Assembly (NCBI GenBank): GCA_003542655.1
Contig: DPKF01000115.1
Span: 1 to 7,836 of the forward strand
DNA from: Holosporales bacterium
GTDB lineage: Bacteria; Pseudomonadota; Alphaproteobacteria; Paracaedibacterales; UBA11393
Direction of reading: 5' to 3'
Length of the DNA stretch: 7,836 nucleotides
Below the pieces are notes generated by a model. It saw nothing but the letters and a program-made list of their open reading frames with translations, had not been told where the DNA came from and made no database searches. Positions within the stretch are counted from its first letter, which is position 1, and each line of letters begins with the position of its first letter. Of this stretch, positions 1 through 6,544 are shown one piece after another. A program made the position numbers and the translations under genes.

Positions 1-101
1 ACGCCATCAGGTTTTTGCTGAACGTGAGCCTCTCCAAGAGAATCCCCTAAATCGGGTTCAATATTTTCATCAACTTCAGCAGCAACATCTTCATTTAGCA
101 A
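1..101 (-). CDS. N-terminal fragment of an unrecognised acidic protein, cut by window edge
   Basis: A minus-strand frame runs open from a possible TTG start (99-101) to the left edge. It encodes an acidic stretch that begins LNEDVAAEVDENIEPDLG. The codons follow a purine-first, RNY-like pattern (GAA GAT GTT GCT GCT GAA GTT GAT GAA), which favours real coding over chance. A weak AGG sits 8 nt before the TTG. The same frame is interrupted by an in-frame TAG at 111-113. Upstream of that stop it is open and very hydrophobic, so the real gene may have had a membrane leader and be broken, or it may simply start at TTG. I do not recognise a family in about 33 residues. A competing plus-strand frame across the same bases is His/Gln-rich and looks like a shadow. 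Confidence 0.35.
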   Translation of the reverse strand, partial: MLNEDVAAEVDENIEPDLGDSLGEAHVQQKPDG

Positions 102-135
102 TGTCAGAACCTATAATACAAATAAGATACTTATC

Positions 136-163
136 ATTGTATACAAATAGAAGAAGAGCACAA
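136..163 (-). promoter_or_regulatory. weak candidate promoter for the left-edge frame
   Basis: Reading the minus strand, TACAAT (136-141) is a five-of-six match to the sigma70 -10 box. It lies 16 nt after TTGTGC (158-163), a poor -35 that matches only the TTG. The site falls between the end of the RNA methyltransferase gene and the left-edge frame, where a new promoter would be expected. In such AT-rich DNA a -10-like match alone is weak evidence. Confidence 0.22.
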
Positions 164-179
164 CCCCAATAAAAATTCC

Positions 180-199
180 ACAAAAGGCTACCCTTTTGT
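180..199 (-). terminator. possible terminator hairpin at the end of the methyltransferase gene
   Basis: A perfect 8-bp inverted repeat (ACAAAAGG / CCTTTTGT) flanks a 4-nt loop. On the minus-strand transcript it is followed by GGAATTTTTATT, a short U-rich run that starts four bases after the stem. The stem has only three GC pairs, so it would be a weak intrinsic terminator. The methyltransferase stop codon (188-190) lies in the loop. Confidence 0.4.
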
Positions 200-1489
200 T
201 AAAACACCAACGACTTCTAGGTGTGGCGTATAAATAAATTGATCCAAAACATGAATCTTATTTAAGGTATATCCTGCATCCGTTAACGCTTTACAATCTT
301 TTGCAAACGTTTCAGGATTACAGGATACATAAATGATTGTTTTAACGCTAGATTTTGCAATTTCTATACATTGTGCACCCGCACCAGCCCGTGGAGGATC
401 TATTACCACCACATCTGTTTTATTTAATTGTTGCGCCTTGACAGGGTTTTCAAAAAGATTTTGTTGGTCAGTTGTAATATTACGTCGACGACTACCCAAA
501 TTATCATTAGCTGTATTTAAAGCATTCAATGCATATTGATCAAGTTCTATGCCGGTAACAGCTGCTTTTTTAGCTAGGGGAAAAGTAAATGTGCCACGCC
601 CACAGAACAGATCATAAATTTGTATTGTATTTTCTGGAACAGAATCCATAACCCATTTTGTTAATTGTTCATCGGCTTTTACACTTGATTGCAGAAAGCT
701 CCAGGGTTCAATGTCAACTTTAATGCCGTCAATTAAAACATAGGGTTTTTCACGTTCATGCAAAACATCCTGTGTTTTACGATACTTAAACATAAAACGA
801 CTTAGATCATTTTCTTCAGAGAATTGTTTAAGAAGGGATCTTTGATTTTCAGTTAGATTTTTCACTTCTTGAATTTCAAAAGACAGATCAATACCTGTAT
901 CTGTATTGGTAATAAAAATTTTTGCTTTTTGAAAGTTTTCTAAAACATTATTCAGACACGCTGCAAAAGGGTTTAAAAGCGCCTCAATTTTAGGATCAAG
1001 AACAGGGCAGGGACCAATATTCATAACCGCATGCGATTTTAGCTGATGATACCCTAAAAATACTTGATCATTTTTTTTGCGGATATCCATATTCGTGCGG
1101 CGCCTTTGACCGGCCTTTAAAATGACAGGGTCTTCCACAACAAAAGGGTCTAACCCATATGTTTGTAAATGCTGCGTTACAATACTTTTTTTAAATTCTT
1201 TATAATCTTTTTCATTCATGTGCTGTAAAGCACAGCCCCCACATTTTGAAAAGTGGGGGCAAATTGGTTCTGCGCGATTTAAAGATTTTGTTGCAATGCC
1301 ACGATAATAGTAATCTGTATGACGCTTACGCTCCACTTTATCATAAATAACCGTTTCACCAGGTAGGCAATAAGGTAAATCAATTTCTTTTCCGTCATTA
1401 TCTATAATGCGTCCCAAACCCTTTTGGGTTATGTATAAAACCTTTCCTTTTTCTTCGGTTATTCTTGGGGGTTGTTTTGCGTGTTTCAT
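188..1489 (-). CDS. TRAM-domain Fe-S RNA (uracil-5-)-methyltransferase, RumA/TrmA class
   Basis: This is a 433-aa SAM-dependent enzyme that methylates C5 of a uridine in RNA, probably 23S rRNA. An N-terminal TRAM-like RNA-binding domain covers about residues 14-70. A CX5CX2C motif (C77, C83, C86) with a fourth cysteine in GPCPVLDP (C161) matches the [4Fe-4S] ligands of RumA/RlmD. The C-terminal Rossmann methyltransferase domain has the SAM motif DLFCGRGTFTFPLA (from 293) and IDPPRAGAG (from 363). The catalytic cysteine is C390 in YVSCNPETF, and E425 near the C-terminus is the likely general base. Length and all key residues are normal for the family, so it should be active. It starts 9 bp after the preceding gene with no clear Shine-Dalgarno site, so it probably shares that transcript. 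Sequence alone cannot separate the RlmD (m5U1939), RlmC and mixed-specificity types. Confidence 0.93.
   Translation of the reverse strand: MKHAKQPPRITEEKGKVLYITQKGLGRIIDNDGKEIDLPYCLPGETVIYDKVERKRHTDYYYRGIATKSLNRAEPICPHFSKCGGCALQHMNEKDYKEFKKSIVTQHLQTYGLDPFVVEDPVILKAGQRRRTNMDIRKKNDQVFLGYHQLKSHAVMNIGPCPVLDPKIEALLNPFAACLNNVLENFQKAKIFITNTDTGIDLSFEIQEVKNLTENQRSLLKQFSEENDLSRFMFKYRKTQDVLHEREKPYVLIDGIKVDIEPWSFLQSSVKADEQLTKWVMDSVPENTIQIYDLFCGRGTFTFPLAKKAAVTGIELDQYALNALNTANDNLGSRRRNITTDQQNLFENPVKAQQLNKTDVVVIDPPRAGAGAQCIEIAKSSVKTIIYVSCNPETFAKDCKALTDAGYTLNKIHVLDQFIYTPHLEVVGVLTKG
1219..1260 (-). other. two back-to-back hairpins inside the methyltransferase coding sequence
   Basis: On the minus-strand mRNA an 8-bp perfect stem GCCCCCAC/GTGGGGGC (1253-1260 with 1235-1242, 10-nt loop) is followed with no spacer by a 6-bp perfect stem TGTGCT/AGCACA with loop TTAC (1219-1234). 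Together they cover the codons of the Fe-S motif and the residues just after it (about C77-H90). The GC-rich stem stands out in AT-rich DNA. It may simply follow from Pro/His/Gly/Cys codons. Confidence 0.6.
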
Positions 1490-1498
1490 CAGTTGATT

Positions 1499-1834
1499 CT
1501 AACGTGAAAAATGATTTTGAATAAGCGCATCCATAACAGTAACATTTTGTGGCAAAATCCCCTTTTTAATTTTAATTTCGCGGGCCAAATTATAGAGCAG
1601 TCCTTTTTTACTGATAACATTTGTAGCGGATGCGTAACATACCTTTGCATGCCTATTTAGTAGCATACGTAAAATCAAAACCCCCTCTCCCTTTAAAGAA
1701 GGCTTATCGTTACCAAGATCTAAATTAATATTTAAACTATATGCGGCTGATTTTTTCTTTTTTGCAACTGGCGTTTTTATAGGTAACTTTTCTTCGTTTT
1801 TTTTGCCAAATAGTTGATGCTGTTCAATATTCAT
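1499..1834 (-). CDS. hypothetical 111-aa basic protein
   Basis: I do not recognise this family. The product is small and basic. A lysine-rich N-terminus (KKNEEK near 11-16, AKKKKS near 24-29) looks flexible and could bind nucleic acid. A more ordered C-terminal part follows (from about 32), with a short beta-like stretch (YSLNINLDLG) and then probable helices (GEGVLILRMLLNRHAK, KGLLYNLAREIKIKKG). There is no signal peptide or membrane segment. The ATG at 1834 has an in-frame stop not far upstream and no good Shine-Dalgarno site. It lies 34 bp after usg and 9 bp before the methyltransferase gene, so the three are probably transcribed together. Its place beside an RNA methyltransferase makes an RNA- or DNA-binding role conceivable, but that is only inference. 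The normal codon pattern and close spacing support a real gene. Confidence 0.7.
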   Translation of the reverse strand: MNIEQHQLFGKKNEEKLPIKTPVAKKKKSAAYSLNINLDLGNDKPSLKGEGVLILRMLLNRHAKVCYASATNVISKKGLLYNLAREIKIKKGILPQNVTVMDALIQNHFSR

Positions 1835-1868
1835 AACAAGACTAAGAAAAGGTTATTTCTCGTCTATA

Positions 1869-2171
1869 TTATATGGATACTATGACTTTTGCAATTAAAT
1901 CGTTTGGCACCAAATGGTTACCAATAGCAACACGAACAGAATGTAATTTACCTTCAATGGAGCGTCCCCAAAAAGTTAAAAATTGCGTCAGTCTAGGAAA
2001 TTCAGGTGGCAAATCAAAATCTTGCCATAGATAAGATTGAATAAAAACAGGATGATCTGGTAAATGATAAAAAATTTCTGCTGTCGTTAAAGCATGTCCC
2101 TTAAGGGCATCTTCAAAATCAGAAGTATCATAAATTTTATTAACAGAATTGGGTGGATTTAATGTAATCAT
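1869..2171 (-). CDS. usg: Usg family protein
   Basis: A 100-aa product with the conserved core of the Usg family: LTTAEIFYHLPDHP (28-41), SYLWQDFDLPPEFP (46-59), FLTFWGRSIEG (64-74) and KLHSVRVA (75-82). Usg is a small soluble protein found mainly in Alphaproteobacteria and first noted next to tryptophan biosynthesis genes. Its biochemical role is not established. The N-terminus here is about 20 residues longer than the conserved core, though the ATG at 2171 has a strong ribosome binding site (AAGGTGG, 4 nt upstream), which supports this start. No trp gene is visible on either side. It begins a probable three-gene unit with the 111-aa protein and the RNA methyltransferase. No cysteine, signal peptide or membrane segment is present. 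Confidence 0.9.
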   Translation of the reverse strand: MITLNPPNSVNKIYDTSDFEDALKGHALTTAEIFYHLPDHPVFIQSYLWQDFDLPPEFPRLTQFLTFWGRSIEGKLHSVRVAIGNHLVPNDLIAKVIVSI

Positions 2172-2175
2172 GTTG

Positions 2176-2182
2176 CCACCTT
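2176..2182 (-). promoter_or_regulatory. strong ribosome binding site of usg
   Basis: The minus strand reads AAGGTGG followed by CAAC and the ATG. This is among the strongest Shine-Dalgarno sites in the window and fixes the usg start. Most other genes here have weak sites or rely on translational coupling. Confidence 0.7.
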
Positions 2183-2221
2183 ATGAATGCATCCTATATT
2201 TAGCTTAACATCAAAAATATT

Positions 2222-2238
2222 AATTTTTAGTAAAAATT
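2222..2238 (-). repeat. 17-bp AT-only palindrome upstream of usg
   Basis: AATTTTTA and its exact complement TAAAAATT flank a single central base. It lies midway in the 113-bp gap (2172-2284) between the gspM-like gene and usg. It could be an operator near a usg promoter or a weak AT-rich hairpin at the end of the upstream operon. I found no convincing -35/-10 pair in this gap. Eight perfect AT pairs are modest evidence in DNA of this composition. Confidence 0.35.
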
Positions 2239-2284
2239 TTAGATCTTTACTCACTAGAGCTGTTCCGTTTATGCGCACAAAAAG

Positions 2285-2884
2285 TCAATTTTTAGCATGA
2301 TGTAGCTTTTTTCTAGCCCATAAAAAAGTTATTTGCCCATGAGAAAGATCTGGTTTATGTGCATTATGTTGAAAAGTAATATCTTTCAATATCACAAGGC
2401 CGGGTATATTTTGTTGCAGCATATTCACAAATTGATAAAACTTCATGTTATTTTTTGCCTGAACAGAAACTGTAATTTTTTTCACAAAAATATTAAGATC
2501 TTTATCCAAAATATCATCTGATATTATTCTGATCGTGTTTAATCTTACCTTTATTTTTTCACTCAATTTTTTTAATGCTTGCTGCACGGCATTATCCGGT
2601 ATCGCCTGATCAAATTTCTTGCGTTTAAAATCAACAAAAAGAACATTACTTTGATTATTTTTTGTATTTTGTTCTAGTAATGCTAAATTGTTTTTTGTTA
2701 AGTCAAAATTGTGTGTTTTATCTTGGAACAAAGATCTTACTTCATGATTATCGCTTATAGCATCGCTTAGCCACACTGCCTCAATACTTAAAATGAACAG
2801 TGCTATTAGTAATATTTTATGCGTTTTACATCTTAACCATATTTTGGGGAACATAGTTAAGAGCGGATATATTTTTTTAATCAC
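2285..2884 (-). CDS. GspM/PilO-like inner-membrane protein of a secretion or pilus platform
   Basis: A 199-aa bitopic membrane protein with a short basic cytoplasmic N-terminus, one transmembrane helix (about 23-40, ILLIALFILSIEAVWL) and a periplasmic part. The periplasmic part has a coiled-coil-like segment (about 50-75) and then a compact alpha/beta domain (about 80-190) ending in alternating strands. This matches GspM/PilO topology and size. These proteins pair with GspL/PilN to link the cytoplasmic ATPase to the periplasmic machinery. Overall identity is low, so the call rests on topology, size and its place after the gspL-like gene. The start is GTG, overlapping the upstream TAG by one base (TAGTG), which implies translational coupling. 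An in-frame ATG ten codons later is an alternative start. It is the last gene of the six-gene run. Confidence 0.6.
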   Translation of the reverse strand: MIKKIYPLLTMFPKIWLRCKTHKILLIALFILSIEAVWLSDAISDNHEVRSLFQDKTHNFDLTKNNLALLEQNTKNNQSNVLFVDFKRKKFDQAIPDNAVQQALKKLSEKIKVRLNTIRIISDDILDKDLNIFVKKITVSVQAKNNMKFYQFVNMLQQNIPGLVILKDITFQHNAHKPDLSHGQITFLWARKKLHHAKN

Positions 2885-4272
2885 TATTCAGAACCACTTA
2901 CGTTAAGAGAAATAATTTTGGCACTTTTTGTATTTGATGGATAAAATGATAAATGTTGAATTTTTTGAGGCGACTTATGCGTAATTTTCTTTTGGATTCT
3001 ATTAATATTTTTTTGAGAAATATTTTTCTTACTAATAAAAGTGCACTCTAAAACAAAATTTTGATCATGCTTCATCCAATGAACGGCCTGAATATTCATA
3101 TAATTGACTGTTAATTTTGTAATGTTTTTTAACATGACGATGGGATTTTTTTGATAATGCGTTTGAAAAAAAGCAAAATATTTAGATCTTTGCAAACATG
3201 TGTTCATCTGTGCATTAAGTGATGAAAAATCCTGTGTTTTTTTATCGATAGCATCAATTTTTTTTAAATAAATAGCTGTATCAATGCTTAAATATGTTGC
3301 CATCATACCTAAAATCAAAAGTAGTGGAAACAATATTAATGCACTCATTTTAGGTAATGTATAGGATAACCTATTCCAAAAAAAGTTAGGTAAAAAGATA
3401 CTATCATTCATCCAACTAAACAAAGAATAAAATTTTGTTGCTTTCTTTTCATCTAATATAAGAAAATCGTTCATGTGCATAATAGGTGTTAACTGAATGT
3501 TGTTGTTTTTTGCTTCAGGAACATTTTGAAATAAGCCTTTTTTTGCAAATAGCATAAGTGGTTTCTGGTTATGAAACCCCAAACGTGGTAAATAGTTCAT
3601 GGTATCTATCACATCTTGCATCAGGTCGTTTTGAAAATGCTTACTGGATGATTGTTCTAAAAAACGGCTATAAATTAAATCACAGTTATGGCCGACTAAT
3701 AATTGCCAACGCTTGTTTGATTCTGTAAGCAGGGCAAACCATTTTCCCTCTTCTTTTTCTTCCTTCTTAGCGTATAGTCTTGTTATTTTGTACAAAATTT
3801 CGGTTTCAAATAGCTGTATTGTTTTGATGGCATTATTAAGTGAAGCTATGCTATTTAAGACCTGATCTAATTGATAATTATGCTGCAGCCCAATAAGCGT
3901 ATATGTGTTTTTATGTGTATATGATTTTTTACAAATCACCGTATCTTGCGCTGAAAATTCCCCAGCAATAAAATTCTTTTTTGCTTGACGGCGATCAAAA
4001 AACTTAATGCCCTTTAAATTAAGTTGACGAACTTTTAAATCCCAATCCTTCAGTATTAATTGTATGGGGATATCAAAATCATTAAGCTGATTTAATAATT
4101 TTTGCCTACGTGAAAAGACGGCATGCGATGAATCGACAATTCTTTTACCCCGCATATGCTGAAAAGATATATTATTGGGCGTTAGTTGTACGATAAGATA
4201 CTCTTCTTCTTTATGAATTATCGCCCTTAATTTATCCTGAATTTTCTTTAACTGTCTGAATATTTTATGCAT
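2884..4272 (-). CDS. GspL-like (PilM-PilN-like) assembly platform protein
   Basis: A 462-aa protein with three parts. The cytoplasmic part (1-305) has actin-fold-like strands at the start (EEYLIVQLTPNNISFQHM, 23-40) and further blocks such as KWFALLTESNKRWQLLVGH. A single transmembrane helix lies at about 309-331 (SALILFPLLLILGMMATYL). The periplasmic tail has a coiled coil (about 335-370) and an alpha/beta domain to the C-terminus. GspL combines in one chain the roles split between PilM and PilN in type IV pili: it holds the GspE-type ATPase at the membrane and pairs with GspM. Length is at the upper end for GspL. The ATG overlaps the end of the gspF-like gene by 8 bp. The sequence is divergent, so the call depends on architecture plus the flanking gspF- and gspM-like genes. 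No ATPase gene is in view. Confidence 0.65.
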   Translation of the reverse strand: MHKIFRQLKKIQDKLRAIIHKEEEYLIVQLTPNNISFQHMRGKRIVDSSHAVFSRRQKLLNQLNDFDIPIQLILKDWDLKVRQLNLKGIKFFDRRQAKKNFIAGEFSAQDTVICKKSYTHKNTYTLIGLQHNYQLDQVLNSIASLNNAIKTIQLFETEILYKITRLYAKKEEKEEGKWFALLTESNKRWQLLVGHNCDLIYSRFLEQSSSKHFQNDLMQDVIDTMNYLPRLGFHNQKPLMLFAKKGLFQNVPEAKNNNIQLTPIMHMNDFLILDEKKATKFYSLFSWMNDSIFLPNFFWNRLSYTLPKMSALILFPLLLILGMMATYLSIDTAIYLKKIDAIDKKTQDFSSLNAQMNTCLQRSKYFAFFQTHYQKNPIVMLKNITKLTVNYMNIQAVHWMKHDQNFVLECTFISKKNISQKNINRIQKKITHKSPQKIQHLSFYPSNTKSAKIISLNVSGSE

Positions 4273-5443
4273 TTACGACCCCAGAAAACTGTGTATATAG
4301 CGGTGTAATGAGTGTTGTCGCCACCCATAATAATAAGCCACCAATTAATAAAAGGCATACTGGCTGCAGGATGCTTGTTAACTGATTTATCTTATAATAG
4401 GATTTATCAAACAAAATTTGGCTGCACATAACCAAATGTTTTGATTGTTCGCCGGCTTTTTCACCAATTTTTAAGAACCTAATGGTGACATTATCAATAT
4501 ATAAAACAGACATTAAAGCAAAACTAAGAGAGTGCCCCTTTTGCAAAAGGGGTTCTATATTGTGAAGGGAATTTTTTATAATCCCCTTTTTCATGTTGTG
4601 TATTGACGTTTTGGATGCTTCTTTTAAATCGGTACCCGATGCTAATAATAAACTAAGACATGATAAAAAATTGGCAATTTGCAGATCATAGGCAATTTTA
4701 GCAAAAGGAATTTTCAAAAGAATTTTATCAAAAAAATATGCATTTTTGGCAGCTTTGCTTCCTACCGCAAAGGCCAAAAAAATAACCGATATAGAAAGAA
4801 CTAAAATATAAATATTATCAAAAATAGCAAACCATAAATTTAATGAGTCGGGAACGTGATCTGCACTTTGGAAAAAATCAATAAGCTCTGGCACAAAAAT
4901 CGTGTTTAAACCAATAATCATTAATATTAAGAATAAAAAAACAAACAAAGGATAACGGATCGCTGAAGAAATTTTGTTTTTTATCATAAGCTGATGATCA
5001 AAGTAATCGTATAAATGCTCAAATGCGGAGACTAAATTTCCGGTTTGCTCAGCCATACCAAGCGTTAAAACTGTAATATGGGTAAATATTTTTTCATGCT
5101 TTTCTATGGCTTTTGATAAGGGGATACCGTGTTCTACATCATACAAAGTATGATATAAAGTCTCCTTTAATTTGCAATTCGTTGTCTGCTCTGCCGTAAG
5201 TGATAAAATTTCCCTTAAGGGGACGTTATTTTTAAGAAGAATTTTTGAAAAGTAGACCCAGTCTTTTAAATCTTTTAACGTTACTGTTGAAAAAAAACAA
5301 GCAATAACAGGGCGCCAACTTTTAATAAGTCTTAGATTTTGATCTTTTAAGGTTGTATACAGAGCCTGGGAGTGCGCACAAAAAGTAGCCCCTTTAATAA
5401 TTTTTTGATCAACAGTATAGGCTTTGTAATAATAAAGAGACAT
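4265..5443 (-). CDS. GspF/PilC-family inner-membrane platform protein
   Basis: This 392-aa protein is the polytopic core of type II secretion or type IV pilus machines; it works with the assembly ATPase to drive pilin extrusion. The N-terminus (YYYKAYTVDQKIIKGATFCA) matches the usual opening of GspF (F-x-YKA-x-G-x-x-x-x-G). Two T2SSF domains follow, at about 62-185 and 257-378. Each carries the family's GE-x-x-G-like motif: GMAEQTGNLVSAFEHL (129-144) and KIGEKAGEQSKHLV (325-338). Transmembrane segments are at about 165-186, 211-229 and 358-380, the classic pattern. Length is normal. It starts 1 bp after the fliP stop with no clear ribosome binding site, so its translation is probably coupled to fliP. 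It could serve a T2SS or a pilus; the following GspL/M-like genes favour T2SS-type organisation. Confidence 0.88.
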   Translation of the reverse strand: MSLYYYKAYTVDQKIIKGATFCAHSQALYTTLKDQNLRLIKSWRPVIACFFSTVTLKDLKDWVYFSKILLKNNVPLREILSLTAEQTTNCKLKETLYHTLYDVEHGIPLSKAIEKHEKIFTHITVLTLGMAEQTGNLVSAFEHLYDYFDHQLMIKNKISSAIRYPLFVFLFLILMIIGLNTIFVPELIDFFQSADHVPDSLNLWFAIFDNIYILVLSISVIFLAFAVGSKAAKNAYFFDKILLKIPFAKIAYDLQIANFLSCLSLLLASGTDLKEASKTSIHNMKKGIIKNSLHNIEPLLQKGHSLSFALMSVLYIDNVTIRFLKIGEKAGEQSKHLVMCSQILFDKSYYKINQLTSILQPVCLLLIGGLLLWVATTLITPLYTQFSGVVNA

Positions 5444-5444
5444 A

Positions 5445-6218
5445 TTAGGTGCTTACACTATTTATTAAACTTCCACACAATAAGTGCCACCCATCGATTA
5501 AGACAAAAAATATAATTTTAAAGGGCATAGATATCATAACGGGCGGTAACATCATCATACCCATAGCCATTAAAACGGAAGCAACGACCATGTCGATAAT
5601 AAGAAATGGAATAAATAACAAGAAGCCAATTTCAAAGGCGCGACGAAGCTCGCTAATTAAAAATGCAGGAACCAATGCATGCAAGGGTGTGTCATCTGGA
5701 TTTTCTAATTTGTCGACTTTAGCAATATCTAAAAACAGCCGCAAATCATCTTCACGTACATTTTTCAGCATAAAGCTTTTAATAGGGGGGCTAGCTTTTT
5801 CAAAAGCTTCTTTTTCATCAATCTTTCCTGTTATTAAAGGATCGATAGCTTCTGTATAAATTTTTTCTAGTGTGGGTTGCATCACAAAAATTGTCAGAAA
5901 TAATGCTAAGGATACTAAAATCATATTTGGCGGCGATTGTTGCGTGCCAAGCGCTGTTCTTAAAAAAGAAAAAACAACAACAAAGCGCGTGAAAGATGTG
6001 ACAACAACAACAATCATAGGGGCTAAGCTGATAATTGTAATCAGTAAAAATATTTGTATAACGCGCCCCATCATAGAGCCAGAGGGACCTGCATCACCTA
6101 AGTCAAGCGTGAAGGAATCCGCTATACTAATAGACGGGCAGCATAACAAAAACAAAAAAATACAGATAATTGGCATTCTTTTAAATAGTGACACTTTTTT
6201 AAGAAGCGCTTTGATCAT
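5445..6218 (-). CDS. fliP: flagellar type III export gate protein FliP
   Basis: A 257-aa core protein of the flagellar export gate. In known systems five FliP subunits, with FliQ and FliR, form the channel that passes flagellar subunits across the inner membrane. A signal peptide is visible (hydrophobic 16-30, likely cleavage after SIA at 33), as in classic FliP. Conserved blocks are SFTRFVVVFSFLRTALGTQQSPPN (75-98), the signature ALVPAFLISELRRAFEIGF (181-199) with PFLIIDMVVASVL (204-216), and the C-terminal PPVMISMPFKIIFF (225-238) and DGWHLLCGSL (242-251). Four hydrophobic segments and normal length indicate an intact gene. The start overlaps the fliO stop as ATGA. fliQ and fliR do not follow; a gspF-like gene follows directly instead. 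In many Alphaproteobacteria fliP is separated from fliQ/fliR, so their absence here is not a defect. Confidence 0.97.
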   Translation of the reverse strand: MIKALLKKVSLFKRMPIICIFLFLLCCPSISIADSFTLDLGDAGPSGSMMGRVIQIFLLITIISLAPMIVVVVTSFTRFVVVFSFLRTALGTQQSPPNMILVSLALFLTIFVMQPTLEKIYTEAIDPLITGKIDEKEAFEKASPPIKSFMLKNVREDDLRLFLDIAKVDKLENPDDTPLHALVPAFLISELRRAFEIGFLLFIPFLIIDMVVASVLMAMGMMMLPPVMISMPFKIIFFVLIDGWHLLCGSLINSVST

Positions 6219-6544
6219 TTTTTATCTATATCCATATATGATTTCAGAGGAAATAATTTTGCTTGCTCACTCTCTTGTGTTTTTGGATTGTCTAGTTTGA
6301 TCGCTTGTGTTGGGCCAAGCAGGAAGGTCTGCTTTTGACCTGCAAGCATAATAACGACGATCTTATAATGCTCATCCAGTGAAAACTGATTCAAAATTTG
6401 AACATTATCATCCTTTAAATATGGATTTGATCGGTTTTTGCCAAGTTGTGCAAAATGGGGTGTTTTTGTTTTAATCCACTGAAGTAGTTTTAAAAAAACA
6501 AGAAGAGCTGAAATAACAATGACAAGACTTAATAGAGGGTTCAT
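6215..6544 (-). CDS. fliO: flagellar biosynthesis protein FliO
   Basis: A 109-aa bitopic membrane protein with an N-terminal transmembrane helix (about 4-23, LLSLVIVISALLVFLKLLQW) and a cytoplasmic domain. The domain has the FliO pattern QFSLDEHYKIVVIMLAGQKQTFLLGP (53-78), equivalent to the family's 'LD-x-x-x-K-[LIV]-V-x-V-x-x-G-x-x-x-LLLG'. FliO assists assembly and stability of the FliP ring. It is immediately upstream of fliP, the usual place. Both ends overlap neighbours by 4 bp (ATGA), with the 116-aa gene before it and fliP after it, so translation is probably coupled. Family sequence conservation is low, but motif, topology and position agree well. Confidence 0.88.
   Translation of the reverse strand: MNPLLSLVIVISALLVFLKLLQWIKTKTPHFAQLGKNRSNPYLKDDNVQILNQFSLDEHYKIVVIMLAGQKQTFLLGPTQAIKLDNPKTQESEQAKLFPLKSYMDIDKK

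Noticed and set aside
2..172. Plus-strand open frame ending in TAA at 170-172, convergent with the methyltransferase gene
   Set aside because: It is rich in His and Gln with late Arg repeats, typical of an antisense shadow. The minus-strand frame over the same bases has better coding periodicity.
333..539. Plus-strand frame opposite the methyltransferase gene
   Set aside because: It is antisense to the conserved SAM and catalytic motifs, with no domain or ribosome binding site.
2333..2521. Short plus-strand frame opposite the gspM-like gene
   Set aside because: It is short, without a ribosome binding site, and antisense to a gene in a tightly coupled operon.
5449..6300. Two plus-strand frames opposite fliP
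   Set aside because: They lie antisense to a highly conserved fliP and show Ile/Lys/Ser-rich low-complexity composition with no recognisable domain.
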